A stretch of DNA of 19,011 bases from CAIZGX01 sp039805165. GTDB taxonomy: Bacteria > Bacteroidota > Bacteroidia > Flavobacteriales_D > Sanyastnellaceae. Made by a program: the position numbers and the translations under genes. Below the pieces are notes generated by a model. That model did not search any database. It worked only from the letters and a program-made list of their open reading frames with translations, and was not told the DNA's origin. Numbering within the stretch: the first letter of the stretch is position 1; each line of letters opens with the position of its first letter. The stretch is taken from NCBI GenBank assembly GCA_039805165.1, contig JBDLUS010000148.1, positions 1 through 19,011 on the forward strand, in the 5' to 3' direction. Of this stretch, positions 1 to 7,376 are shown one piece after another.

Positions 1-667
1 CAATTTCAATGTTTCGTTTTTTGAAATCGAGCGAAGGGATTTCATACAAAGCAAGTCGTTCATTGATTTTTCGAGAAGCTGGAATGCTTCGATTAAAAAC
101 CACTGCATGCTTCCCAATGGCGACAGGACCGTCGTTTCCGGCGGTGTTTAGCTTGGAGATAAGAGTACTCTTTCTGTTGAAGGAAACAAGATCGGTGTAT
201 GTTTTTCCTGTAACAGGTGAAACAGCAGAGTTACTGAAGTGACCATCGTTCGTGGTTGAATAATGAAGCACGCCGTTACAATAAAACGGGTAAACTTCAT
301 CTGCGAATTCATTGGCAAAGGCAGGTGTAATTCCTAAATGAAGTTGGGTCAATGTGGTGTCTGTAATGACTAACTTGCTTTGATGAAGGGCCACGGCTAA
401 ACGGACTTTGTCGTCATCGGAAAGGAATTCCGCAGGTACATGCTCATAAGCCTGGGCTGCACGTTGCATGTGTGCCAACTGAAATTCGGCATTCGCTAGA
501 AGCAAATAAGATTTGGCGTCGGGCTCTTTGATAGAGCGCAAAACATTGACGCTTTCTGCGAATTGTTTTTCTAAATATAGTTCTTCCGCATATTTCAACT
601 GAGAAGTTGTGCTGCACGCTTGAAGCAACAATCCAAATCCCAAAGCGGCGTAAATAAGTTTCTTCAT
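1..667 (-). CDS. T9SS-associated TPR/PD40-type lipoprotein (PorE-like), 3' end outside window
   Basis: The first 222 residues of a protein start at ATG 667 and stay open to the window's left edge, so the C-terminal part is missing. The N-terminus is a lipoprotein signal with lipobox LLQAC (Cys18), implying a lipid-anchored envelope protein. Residues about 24-80 are alpha-helical with Ala/Tyr/Leu spacing like TPR repeats (KYAEELYLEKQFAESV, then SYLLLANAEFQLAHMQRAAQ). From about residue 125 the pattern (YPFYCNGVLHYSTTNDG) resembles the first blade of a PD40/WD40-like propeller. It starts 3 nt after the porP/sprF stop codon. In Bacteroidota, genes after a PorP/SprF gene often encode a TPR-PD40-OmpA protein such as PorE, which links T9SS to peptidoglycan. 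I infer that architecture, but the diagnostic OmpA domain would lie outside the window. An ordinary TPR lipoprotein is the alternative. Confidence 0.75.
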   Translation of the reverse strand, partial: MKKLIYAALGFGLLLQACSTTSQLKYAEELYLEKQFAESVNVLRSIKEPDAKSYLLLANAEFQLAHMQRAAQAYEHVPAEFLSDDDKVRLAVALHQSKLVITDTTLTQLHLGITPAFANEFADEVYPFYCNGVLHYSTTNDGHFSNSAVSPVTGKTYTDLVSFNRKSTLISKLNTAGNDGPVAIGKHAVVFNRSIPASRKINERLALYEIPSLDFKKRNIEI

Positions 668-670
668 GGA

Positions 671-1594
671 TCAATAAAGTCGAGGTGAAAGATGAGTTCC
701 TTTAGGCCCAATGGCATATCGGACAAACAACTCATGCGAGTTGTTTGCGTAGGTGGCCAAATCTGAAAGTGTATAATCGAATGCGTAGCCGACTTTCCAA
801 TTCGAATTGGCTTGTATCTCTAACATGGCAATCATACTGTTATCGGTGCGGTAGCCCAAACCAACGCCATATGTTTTCTTGTAATACACGTTTAAGTTGA
901 AGTCAGCATTCATGGGCGCACCTTTAACGTATTTCACAAGCGCATTCGGCTTCAACGTAATCATCGGATTCAAATCATAGATGTATCCACCTTGAAGGTA
1001 AAAGTGCGGAGCTTCGAAGGCAGTTAGATTCAATTCGGTTGTATTCACGGAAAGAACATTTTTGCGGAAGTGAGGAATGGAAATTCCAGCGTACCAATTC
1101 TTAGCATAAGCAAATGCACCGGTTCCAAAATTGAAAGTCGTCTCTTTAATATTCGCACCGAACGCATTGTCAACACTACCGTCTATGCTGTGCTGCACGT
1201 CACCCAATCCAATGTTGTATTGGGAAAGGTTTAGTTGTAACCCGAAAGCTAAACGGAACGTTGGGAATTTCAAGTGATAACTTCCCGCCATACCTAATTG
1301 CAATCTTTTTGCAGCACCTATTTCATCGTTCGAAAGCGTTATTCCAGCACCCATTTGCTCATTGAAATAAGCTTTGTGCGCATTCGCAGTGAAGGTGCTT
1401 GGAGCACCGTTCATTCCAGTCCATTGCGAGCGGTAAAGGAGATTACTTTGAAGAGCAACATTGCTTCCGGCATAGGCAGGATTAATTCCCATAGGATTAA
1501 ACATGTATGCAGAGGATTGCGGGTCTTGCTGAGCAAAAGCATTCAGCGAAAGAAGAGTCGCGGTTATCGTAAGGAGTTTGATGTAGTTTTTCAT
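671..1594 (-). CDS. PorP/SprF family type IX secretion outer-membrane protein
   Basis: A 307-residue protein with a signal peptide ending in AFA before QQDPQSS. The mature N-terminus has the PorP/SprF hallmark: a QDPQ..Y.FNP..INPAYAGS stretch followed by the RSQWTGMNGAP motif. The remainder alternates as amphipathic beta-strands and ends in an aromatic residue (SPRLY), fitting an outer-membrane beta-barrel. ATG 1594 is preferred over the in-frame TTG at 1603 because it gives a clean signal peptide, and a GGAG lies just upstream. The start overlaps the stop of the giant gene as TAATG, suggesting translational coupling. In Flavobacterium, SprF is needed for secretion of the adhesin SprB, and SprF-like genes beside type B sorting-domain proteins tend to serve that partner. 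This copy therefore probably handles the giant protein encoded just upstream. It is probably one of several paralogues and not necessarily the core PorP. Confidence 0.93.
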   Translation of the reverse strand: MKNYIKLLTITATLLSLNAFAQQDPQSSAYMFNPMGINPAYAGSNVALQSNLLYRSQWTGMNGAPSTFTANAHKAYFNEQMGAGITLSNDEIGAAKRLQLGMAGSYHLKFPTFRLAFGLQLNLSQYNIGLGDVQHSIDGSVDNAFGANIKETTFNFGTGAFAYAKNWYAGISIPHFRKNVLSVNTTELNLTAFEAPHFYLQGGYIYDLNPMITLKPNALVKYVKGAPMNADFNLNVYYKKTYGVGLGYRTDNSMIAMLEIQANSNWKVGYAFDYTLSDLATYANNSHELFVRYAIGPKGTHLSPRLY

Positions 1595-4500
1595 TATCTC
1601 CAAAGTGTTAAGTATCCAGATTTATCTGAAAGGGTTTCACTGAATTTCACAACGTAATAATAGGTTCCGGTTGGAAGATTTCCACCGTCCCAATCATTTT
1701 TGTAATTATCGGATTGATAAACCTTGTCTCCCCAAATGTTGAATATTTCAATCGAGTAGGTGAGTCCTGCGGGAACATTTTCAATTTCGAAAACATCGTT
1801 TGTTCCATCTCCATTCGGAGAGAAGCCTTCAGGAATGAACAGGTCGCAAGGGTCAACATCCAAGTAATCTGGAACGCCATCGTAATCGCAATCGTCGGGT
1901 GAAATTCCATCTTGATTGAAATCAATTTCATCAATGGTTAGCCATTGGTCGTTGTCGTCGTTGGTGTCAATGAAATTGAACTTTCCATCATCATCGGTAT
2001 CATCAGGACCAACACCGTCTCCGTTTATATCGTTTTCAAATTCATCTAACAGCGTGTCATCATCGCTATCCAAATCTTGGAAGTTCGGCGTGCCGTCTTG
2101 ATCGTAGTCATCGGCTGGTATGCCGTCGGGTTCGATACTGTCTTCTAAACCGTTTCCGTTTGTGTCGGTAATAGCTCCGTTTCCGATGGTGCCGTTGCCA
2201 TCTGGATCTTCTCCAAGGTTTTCAATGACATCAAAAATTCCATCATTATCTGAATCCAAATCTTCGGTGTCTGGAATTCCATCTACATCAGTATCTCCAT
2301 CATTCGAAGCTGTCAAGCTCTCTGTTTCATCTGTAATGCCATCGTTGTCATCGTCGAGGTCATTCAAGTTGTTCACACCATCCACATCGGGATCTGCGCA
2401 CAATCCTTCCGTTAGATTCTCATCAATTTCCGAATTGCAATTATCATCAATGTTATTACAGATCTCGGTTGCATTCGGATTCACAAGTGAGTCGCTTCCA
2501 TCGCAGTCAACAGGTCCTCCAGTGAAAAGAAGATATCCGTTCGGCATACTGCAAGAAATAGAGTCGGTGCCAACATCACCGAAATCATCTCCGTCTAAAT
2601 CCGCCAAGTATGTTTCAAATACAAGTCCGTCATCAATGCTTCCGTTGCAATCATCATCGATTTGATTACAGATTTCAGTTGCAGTTGGATTAACTAACGG
2701 ATTCGTGTCATTGCAATCAGTAGTGTCTGCTGTGTATCCTGAAGGTTGGGTACAAGCTGAAATGAAGTTGTTAATGTCACCGAAAGAATCTCCATCCAAA
2801 TCTGCGTAATAAACTTGCGTAACACCTTCGTCGATTTGCGCATTGCAATTGTCATCGAGCTGATTGCATAGTTCCGGCAAAGCTGGACTAACTAATGCTG
2901 TTGTGTCATTGCAATCACCACCGAAAGTTGTAAATCCATTTGGAGCGGAACACGCTTGTATAGATGTGTTTGAATTTCCGAATCCGTCGTTGTCAAAATC
3001 GGGATAGAATGTTATGAGAACGCCCTCGTCAATTTGAATGTTGCAGTTGTCATCTATGTTGTTACAAATTTCAGGAGCAAGTGGATTAACAAAAATTGAA
3101 GCGTCGTTGCAATCAGCATTGTTCGAAACAAATCCGGCAGGAGCTGTGCATCCAATCACGAAAATGTTTCCACCAAACGTATCACCGTCTGCATCGAGAT
3201 AAAAGGCGAGTTGAACACCTTCATCAATTAGCGTATTGCAATTGTCGTCGATGGTGTTACACAATTCTGATGCAATCGGATTGGTGCTGAACGACGTATC
3301 GTTGCAATCGGCACTGTTCACGACATAACCGGCAGGAGGAGTGCAACCTGTTGCGGTGATGTTAATGTTTCCGAAACCATCTGAATCCGCATCGAGATAA
3401 AAGACAGAAGTAGCGTTTTCATCAACAATCAAATCACAGTCGTCATCTTGAAGGTTACAAATTTCAATTGCTCCTGGATAAGCCACCGCACTGATGTCAT
3501 TGCAATCGGTGTTGTCGTTCGTATAGCCAAGAGGAGCAGAACAAGCGAGTATAGTTACATTTCCATTTCCGAATCCGTCGTTGTCGAAATCTGCGAAGAA
3601 CACTTCTTGAACGCCTTCATCAACGAGTCCGTTGCAGTTGTCGTCTAAGAGATTGCACACTTCTGTTCCGAGTGAAGAAATTGTATTGTTATTGTCGTCA
3701 CAGTCCGTGCTATTTGAGACGTAGCCGAATGGAAGGGTGCAAAAAGAAATGGTGCTATTTGGATTACCAAAGGAATCTCCATCGGCATCTTCATAATAGA
3801 TATTGAATTGAATGTTCTCATCAACTTGGTTGTTACAGTTGTCATCTATACTGTTACAGATCTCAATGGCCCCGGGCTGAACATAATCGTCGCTATCATC
3901 GCAATCGGTTGCGTTTGTTACGTACCCAGCAGGAAGTGTGCAGGCTAAGATTGTATTTGAAGGAGAACCATAAGTGTCTAGGTCAGAGTCTGCGTAAAAT
4001 TCCAACTGCACTCCTTCGTCAATGAAACCGTTACAGTTTTCATCTTGAAGATTACAGATTTCAGAAATACTCGGATTGAATCCTGCGTTGTTGTCGTTGC
4101 AATCACTGCTATTCAGTACGAATCCATTAGGTTGTGTGCAGGCCAATGTGAATACTCCAGGGTTTCCGTAATTGTCGTTGTCATTATCGGCATAAAAAGC
4201 CAATTGAACACCTTCGTCTATTTGACCGTTACAGTTTTCATCGGCAAGGTTACAGATTTCGGCAGCTCCAGGATAAATGCCTGAATTACTATCGTTGCAA
4301 TCAATACTGTTTGCAGAGTATCCGTTGGGTTGAGAGCACGCTTGTGTGGTCACACTGCTAGTTCCAAACGAATCTCCGTCGGCGTCTAAGTAATAGGTGT
4401 TTAGTGCGCCTTCATCCACAAGGGTGTTGCAATTGTCATCCAACAAATTACAAAGCTCAGATGCATTTGGATTGATTGAAGCAATGTTGTCGTTGCAATC

Positions 4501-7290
4501 GGTTGAGTTGTTTGCATACCCTGCAGGAGCTGAACATGCGAGAATTGTTGGTGAGACTCCTCCGAATCCATCCCCATCTTGATCGGCATAAAACAAAACT
4601 TGAACACCTTCATCTATCAGTCCATTGCAATTATCATCGAGTAAATTACAAAGCTCTGTTCCATTTGGATTTACAAATGAAAGGTTGTCGTTGCAGTCTG
4701 TATTGTCAATGACATATCCCAATGGTTGAATGCATGCGTTCAAAGGAGCGAGCGGATTTCCGAATGTGTCATTGTCACTGTCGGCGAAATAGGTTTGCAC
4801 AACCAAACCGTCGTCGATTTGATTGTTACAGTTGTCATCGAGTGCGTTACACAATTCAGTAGCACCTGGGAATGCAGATGCGCTGTTGTCATTGCAATCT
4901 AAGTCGTTGGTTACATACCCGGCAGGCAATGTACACGCATAAATGTTTTGAGAATTTGAGCCAAATGCATCTCCATCAGCATCGAGGAAGTATAAATTCT
5001 GAACACCTTCATCAACGGCTCCGTTACAGTTATCATCGATTTGATTACAAATTTCTGTTGCCCCGGGATATACTTCCGAAGAGCTGTCGTTGCAATCATT
5101 GAAGTTACTTACATAACCTGCAGGAGCTATACATCCGGAAGTTGTTTCGTTGATATCTCCGAAGCCATCTAGATCTGAATCCGCGTAATAGGTATTCAAA
5201 ACGCCTTCATCAATGAGTGTATTGCAATTATCGTCGATGTTGTTGCAGAGTTCAACCACGCCTGGACGAATGGTTGCATTGTTGTCGTTGCAGTCTGTTG
5301 CGTTGATAACATAACCAGCTGGGGGAGAACAAGCCAATATACTTGAAAGTGCGTTTCCAAAACCGTCGCTATCGGCATCTGCATAATAGGCAATTTGAAC
5401 TCCTTCGTCAATGAACGTATCGCAATCATCATCGATTCCGTTACAAATTTCATTGGCATTCGGATAAACGAAGTTGTTCGCGTCGTTACAATCACTATTG
5501 TTGGAAACATATCCCACGGGGTTCGTGCACGATAAAACGGGGAACGCAGCATTTCCAAAAAAGTCGTTGTCAGAATCTAAGTAAAATACATTCTGTACTC
5601 CCTCATCAATGGCTGTGTTACAGTTGTCGTCTGTTCCATTACATATTTCCGAGGCACTTGGATAAATTGTAGGATTTGAATCGTTGCAATCGGTAGGATT
5701 AGTAACGTAGCCATTTGGCTGAGCACATGCAATAGTAGTATTGATCAAATTCCCGGCACCATCTCCATCTAGATCCGCATAGTAGGTAATAAATAAAAGA
5801 CCTTCATCAATAGAAGTGTTACAATTGTCATCGATGTTGTTGCAGATTTCTGTTCCAGAAGGGTAAATATTCTGATTGTTGTCGTTACAATCTAAATTGT
5901 TTGTCACATATCCATTAGGGGGCGTGCAAGCCAAAATTGTACTCATTGAATTGCCGTAGGTGTCGGTATCAGCATCCGCGTAGAACAATTGTTGAACCCC
6001 TTCATCTGTTTGGTTGTTGCAGTTGTCGTCAATCTGATTACACAATTCAGCCGTTCCCGGGTTGATATTAGCGACAGTATCGTTACAGTCGTTTCCGTTG
6101 CTTACATAGCCAATTGGTTGAGCACAGGCAAAAGAAGTAATTGAAGGATTTCCAAAATTGTCACCGTCGTTGTCAATGTAATAAGTGTTCAATACGCCTT
6201 CATCTATTTGACCGTTACAATTGTCATCAACAGTGTTACAACTTTCATTTGAAAATGGATTAACAGCAATGTTATTGTCGTTGCAATCTTGGTTGTTGGA
6301 AACGTACCCCAGAGGAGCTGAGCAACTTTGAACATTGATTGCTGGATTTCCGAATGTGTCATTGTCTGCGTCCAAATAATACGTGTTCAAAGCACCCTCA
6401 TCGGTTAATCCGTTACAATTGTCATCAATACCGTTACAAATTTCATTGGCGAAATTTAACGTCACGGATACCTCATCGAAGGCGGAGGGACATGTTGCAT
6501 TGTTGATTGTCCAACGAAAAGTATAGTTTCCTGCAGTTGATACAGTAACATTAGAATTGAAAGCGTTTGCATTGTCAAAAGTTGCTATTCCCGGACCAGA
6601 AATAAACGTCCATGATCCGATTGAAGGGGCAGGATTATTTCCTGAAAGGGCGTATGTTAATCCGCAGAATGTAGCATCGCTTCCCGCATTTGGAACAACT
6701 TGATTGTTATCGAAAGTTACACTTACTTGGTCGGAAGTAATAGGGCATACCCCGTTGAAGATTGTCCATTGGAGGATATAAGTTCCGTTTGCAAAAACTT
6801 CTATTGAGGAAGAAGGGCTATTTGGATTTGAAAACGATATAGCTCCAGGCCCACTTACAGAGAACCAGTTTCCGAATCCAAAAGTGGGATTGTTAGCAAC
6901 TAAGAAGGTAGTTAAACCACAAACATTTTGATCACCACCTGCATTAGCTACCGTGGCATTGTTGTAGAATGTAATGTTCACATTATCGGTTGTGCTGACC
7001 GCACCTTCGGAAATTGTCCATGAAAATGTATAAACACCTTCAACCGAAACCGAAACCGAAGAGTTTCTGGAAGTTGGATTGGAAAACGTGGCAGTCCCAG
7101 GTCCGGAAGCTTGCGTCCATTGGCCAGTGCCTGTTAGCGGGTCGTTTGCATTCAGGGTAGTGGAAAAGCCGCAGGTCGATTGATCGAAACCGGCATTAGC
7201 GGATGGGGCAGGAGGTCTAATTTGACTTGCTTCCGAAGAAAGGGTCAAGAGAAAAAACGCACTGAGCAGCGTGAATAAATATTTCCGCAT
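1594..7290 (-). CDS. Giant secreted MopE-repeat surface protein with T9SS type B sorting domain
   Basis: This 1898-residue protein is probably exported and anchored at the cell surface by T9SS. Order of parts: signal peptide (about 1-22); three PKD-like beta-sandwich repeats of about 84 residues (31-282), each starting NAG.D and carrying a Cys-Gly; 20 full MopE-type repeats of about 66 residues (283-1608) plus a half repeat (1609-1629); a thrombospondin-3-like Asp-rich region (1630-1815) with many DxDxDG loops; and a gliding-motility/CHU_C type B sorting domain (1816-1898) containing FSPNGDGTNDVF, NIWGDKVY and LPTGTYYYVV. The protein is very rich in Asp, Asn and Cys. Calcium binding in the DxDxDG loops and disulfides within the repeats are inferred. 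The Pfam family is named after the copper-binding MopE of Methylococcus, but copper binding here is unsupported. It lies first in a tight cluster with porP/sprF and a PorE-like lipoprotein. Adhesin or surface-layer functions are plausible; the ligand is unknown. Confidence 0.95.
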   Translation of the reverse strand: MRKYLFTLLSAFFLLTLSSEASQIRPPAPSANAGFDQSTCGFSTTLNANDPLTGTGQWTQASGPGTATFSNPTSRNSSVSVSVEGVYTFSWTISEGAVSTTDNVNITFYNNATVANAGGDQNVCGLTTFLVANNPTFGFGNWFSVSGPGAISFSNPNSPSSSIEVFANGTYILQWTIFNGVCPITSDQVSVTFDNNQVVPNAGSDATFCGLTYALSGNNPAPSIGSWTFISGPGIATFDNANAFNSNVTVSTAGNYTFRWTINNATCPSAFDEVSVTLNFANEICNGIDDNCNGLTDEGALNTYYLDADNDTFGNPAINVQSCSAPLGYVSNNQDCNDNNIAVNPFSNESCNTVDDNCNGQIDEGVLNTYYIDNDGDNFGNPSITSFACAQPIGYVSNGNDCNDTVANINPGTAELCNQIDDNCNNQTDEGVQQLFYADADTDTYGNSMSTILACTPPNGYVTNNLDCNDNNQNIYPSGTEICNNIDDNCNTSIDEGLLFITYYADLDGDGAGNLINTTIACAQPNGYVTNPTDCNDSNPTIYPSASEICNGTDDNCNTAIDEGVQNVFYLDSDNDFFGNAAFPVLSCTNPVGYVSNNSDCNDANNFVYPNANEICNGIDDDCDTFIDEGVQIAYYADADSDGFGNALSSILACSPPAGYVINATDCNDNNATIRPGVVELCNNIDDNCNTLIDEGVLNTYYADSDLDGFGDINETTSGCIAPAGYVSNFNDCNDSSSEVYPGATEICNQIDDNCNGAVDEGVQNLYFLDADGDAFGSNSQNIYACTLPAGYVTNDLDCNDNSASAFPGATELCNALDDNCNNQIDDGLVVQTYFADSDNDTFGNPLAPLNACIQPLGYVIDNTDCNDNLSFVNPNGTELCNLLDDNCNGLIDEGVQVLFYADQDGDGFGGVSPTILACSAPAGYANNSTDCNDNIASINPNASELCNLLDDNCNTLVDEGALNTYYLDADGDSFGTSSVTTQACSQPNGYSANSIDCNDSNSGIYPGAAEICNLADENCNGQIDEGVQLAFYADNDNDNYGNPGVFTLACTQPNGFVLNSSDCNDNNAGFNPSISEICNLQDENCNGFIDEGVQLEFYADSDLDTYGSPSNTILACTLPAGYVTNATDCDDSDDYVQPGAIEICNSIDDNCNNQVDENIQFNIYYEDADGDSFGNPNSTISFCTLPFGYVSNSTDCDDNNNTISSLGTEVCNLLDDNCNGLVDEGVQEVFFADFDNDGFGNGNVTILACSAPLGYTNDNTDCNDISAVAYPGAIEICNLQDDDCDLIVDENATSVFYLDADSDGFGNINITATGCTPPAGYVVNSADCNDTSFSTNPIASELCNTIDDNCNTLIDEGVQLAFYLDADGDTFGGNIFVIGCTAPAGFVSNNADCNDASIFVNPLAPEICNNIDDNCNIQIDEGVLITFYPDFDNDGFGNSNTSIQACSAPNGFTTFGGDCNDTTALVSPALPELCNQLDDNCNAQIDEGVTQVYYADLDGDSFGDINNFISACTQPSGYTADTTDCNDTNPLVNPTATEICNQIDDDCNGSIDDGLVFETYLADLDGDDFGDVGTDSISCSMPNGYLLFTGGPVDCDGSDSLVNPNATEICNNIDDNCNSEIDENLTEGLCADPDVDGVNNLNDLDDDNDGITDETESLTASNDGDTDVDGIPDTEDLDSDNDGIFDVIENLGEDPDGNGTIGNGAITDTNGNGLEDSIEPDGIPADDYDQDGTPNFQDLDSDDDTLLDEFENDINGDGVGPDDTDDDGKFNFIDTNDDNDQWLTIDEIDFNQDGISPDDCDYDGVPDYLDVDPCDLFIPEGFSPNGDGTNDVFEIENVPAGLTYSIEIFNIWGDKVYQSDNYKNDWDGGNLPTGTYYYVVKFSETLSDKSGYLTLWR
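1597..1845 (-). other. Type B T9SS C-terminal sorting domain (gliding_CTERM/CHU_C) of the giant protein
   Basis: Codes for residues 1816-1898 of the giant protein. It opens with FIPEGFSPNGDGTNDVFEI, matching the family's xFTPNGDGxND opening, followed by IEIFNIWGDKVY and DWDGGNLPTGTYYYVVKF, and ends SGYLTLWR. In this family the domain directs secretion through T9SS, with the help of SprF-type proteins in studied cases. All the conserved landmarks are present, so it looks functional. Confidence 0.92.
1846..2403 (-). repeat. Thrombospondin type 3-like Asp-rich calcium-binding region
   Basis: Codes for residues 1630-1815 of the giant protein. Short acidic loops recur (DPDVDGVNN, DDDNDGITD, DTDVDGIPD, DSDNDGIFD, DYDQDGTPN, DCDYDGVPD), often followed by LDSD or LDDD. 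This pattern is typical of TSP3-like repeats that coordinate calcium and form a stiff rod. It links the MopE array to the sorting domain and could act as a calcium-dependent stalk. The calcium ligand is inferred from the motif. Confidence 0.85.
2467..6444 (-). repeat. Array of 20 MopE-type Cys/Asp repeats, about 199 bp each
   Basis: Codes for residues 283-1608 of the giant protein. I counted 20 full units of about 66 residues, and a half unit follows. Each begins E[IL]CN.[ILQ]DDNCN..[IV]DEG, continues YYAD.D.D.FGN...ACS.P.GYV, and ends DCNDN...[IV].P.A. Four cysteines per unit are nearly invariant (EIC, DNC, the AC before P.GY, and DC). Departures: units 12 and 13 have DENC, units 6, 16 and 20 have DDDC, units 14 and 16 have DEN in place of DEG, and unit 20 carries a few extra residues (LLFTGGPVDC). 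Codon choice differs between copies, so the array looks old and diverged, not freshly amplified. The period is in frame throughout. Confidence 0.93.
6445..7200 (-). repeat. Three tandem PKD-like domains at the N-terminus of the giant protein
   Basis: Codes for residues 31-114, 115-199 and 200-282. Each copy reads NAG.D...CG, then .W..[SV]SGPG...F.N, and closes with G.Y.[FL].WTI.......V.VTF. These are PKD/REJ-like immunoglobulin folds that are common spacers in Bacteroidota surface proteins. Copies 2 and 3 share a second cysteine (GVCP, ATCP) that could pair with the first, while copy 1 lacks it (GAVS). Confidence 0.8.
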
Positions 7291-7319
7291 AAACGAAATT
7301 TTAGTTCAAAATAAATAAC

Positions 7320-7338
7320 AGGTTGAATTATTCAACCT
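7320..7338 (-). terminator. Perfect 8-bp hairpin between the lectin and giant genes (weak terminator or 5' UTR stem-loop)
   Basis: AGGTTGAA, a 3-nt loop, and TTCAACCT form a perfect stem in the 74-nt gap between the two genes. On the minus strand the stem is followed by a T-rich but interrupted tract (GTTATTTATTTT). The stem has only 3 G:C pairs, so it would be a weak intrinsic terminator for the lectin gene. Since a -7 box lies just upstream on the same strand, the stem may instead form at the very 5' end of the giant gene's mRNA. The hairpin is plainly visible; its role is not. Confidence 0.5.
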
Positions 7339-7341
7339 AAT

Positions 7342-7376
7342 CAAAGATATTAAATGAACTACGTTTACTTCACCAA
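7342..7376 (-). promoter_or_regulatory. Candidate Bacteroidota-type promoter for the giant gene cluster
   Basis: On the minus strand TATCTTTG (7349-7342) is an exact match to the Bacteroidota -7 consensus TAnnTTTG. A TTG lies upstream at 7376-7374 with 24 bp between them, slightly longer than the usual 17-23. Transcription would start near 7338-7334, about 45-50 nt before ATG 7290. The TTG lies inside the 3' end of the lectin gene. This supports separate transcription of the giant gene, porP/sprF and the lipoprotein gene. Confidence 0.5.

Noticed and set aside
444..674. 76-residue minus-strand frame starting at TTG 674
   Set aside because: It is a shifted reading of the lipoprotein gene that starts at ATG 667, whose frame encodes a lipobox and stays open to the edge.
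1594..1603. TTG 1603 as the porP/sprF start
   Set aside because: ATG 1594 gives a standard signal peptide, has GGAG upstream and overlaps the previous stop as TAATG.
1916..6430. Many long open frames opposite or out of frame with the giant gene, including a Ser/Pro-rich plus-strand frame at 2120-2665
   Set aside because: They are antisense or shifted readings of the repeated GAT/GAC/AAT codons (antisense Asp codons read as Ser/Ile/Val). They lack starts with signals, and the minus-strand frame has clear domains throughout.
2467..6444. Regularly spaced similar DNA segments suggesting a CRISPR array
   Set aside because: The period is about 199 bp, in frame, and the copies are diverged at codon level with protein motifs conserved. 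It is a coding repeat.
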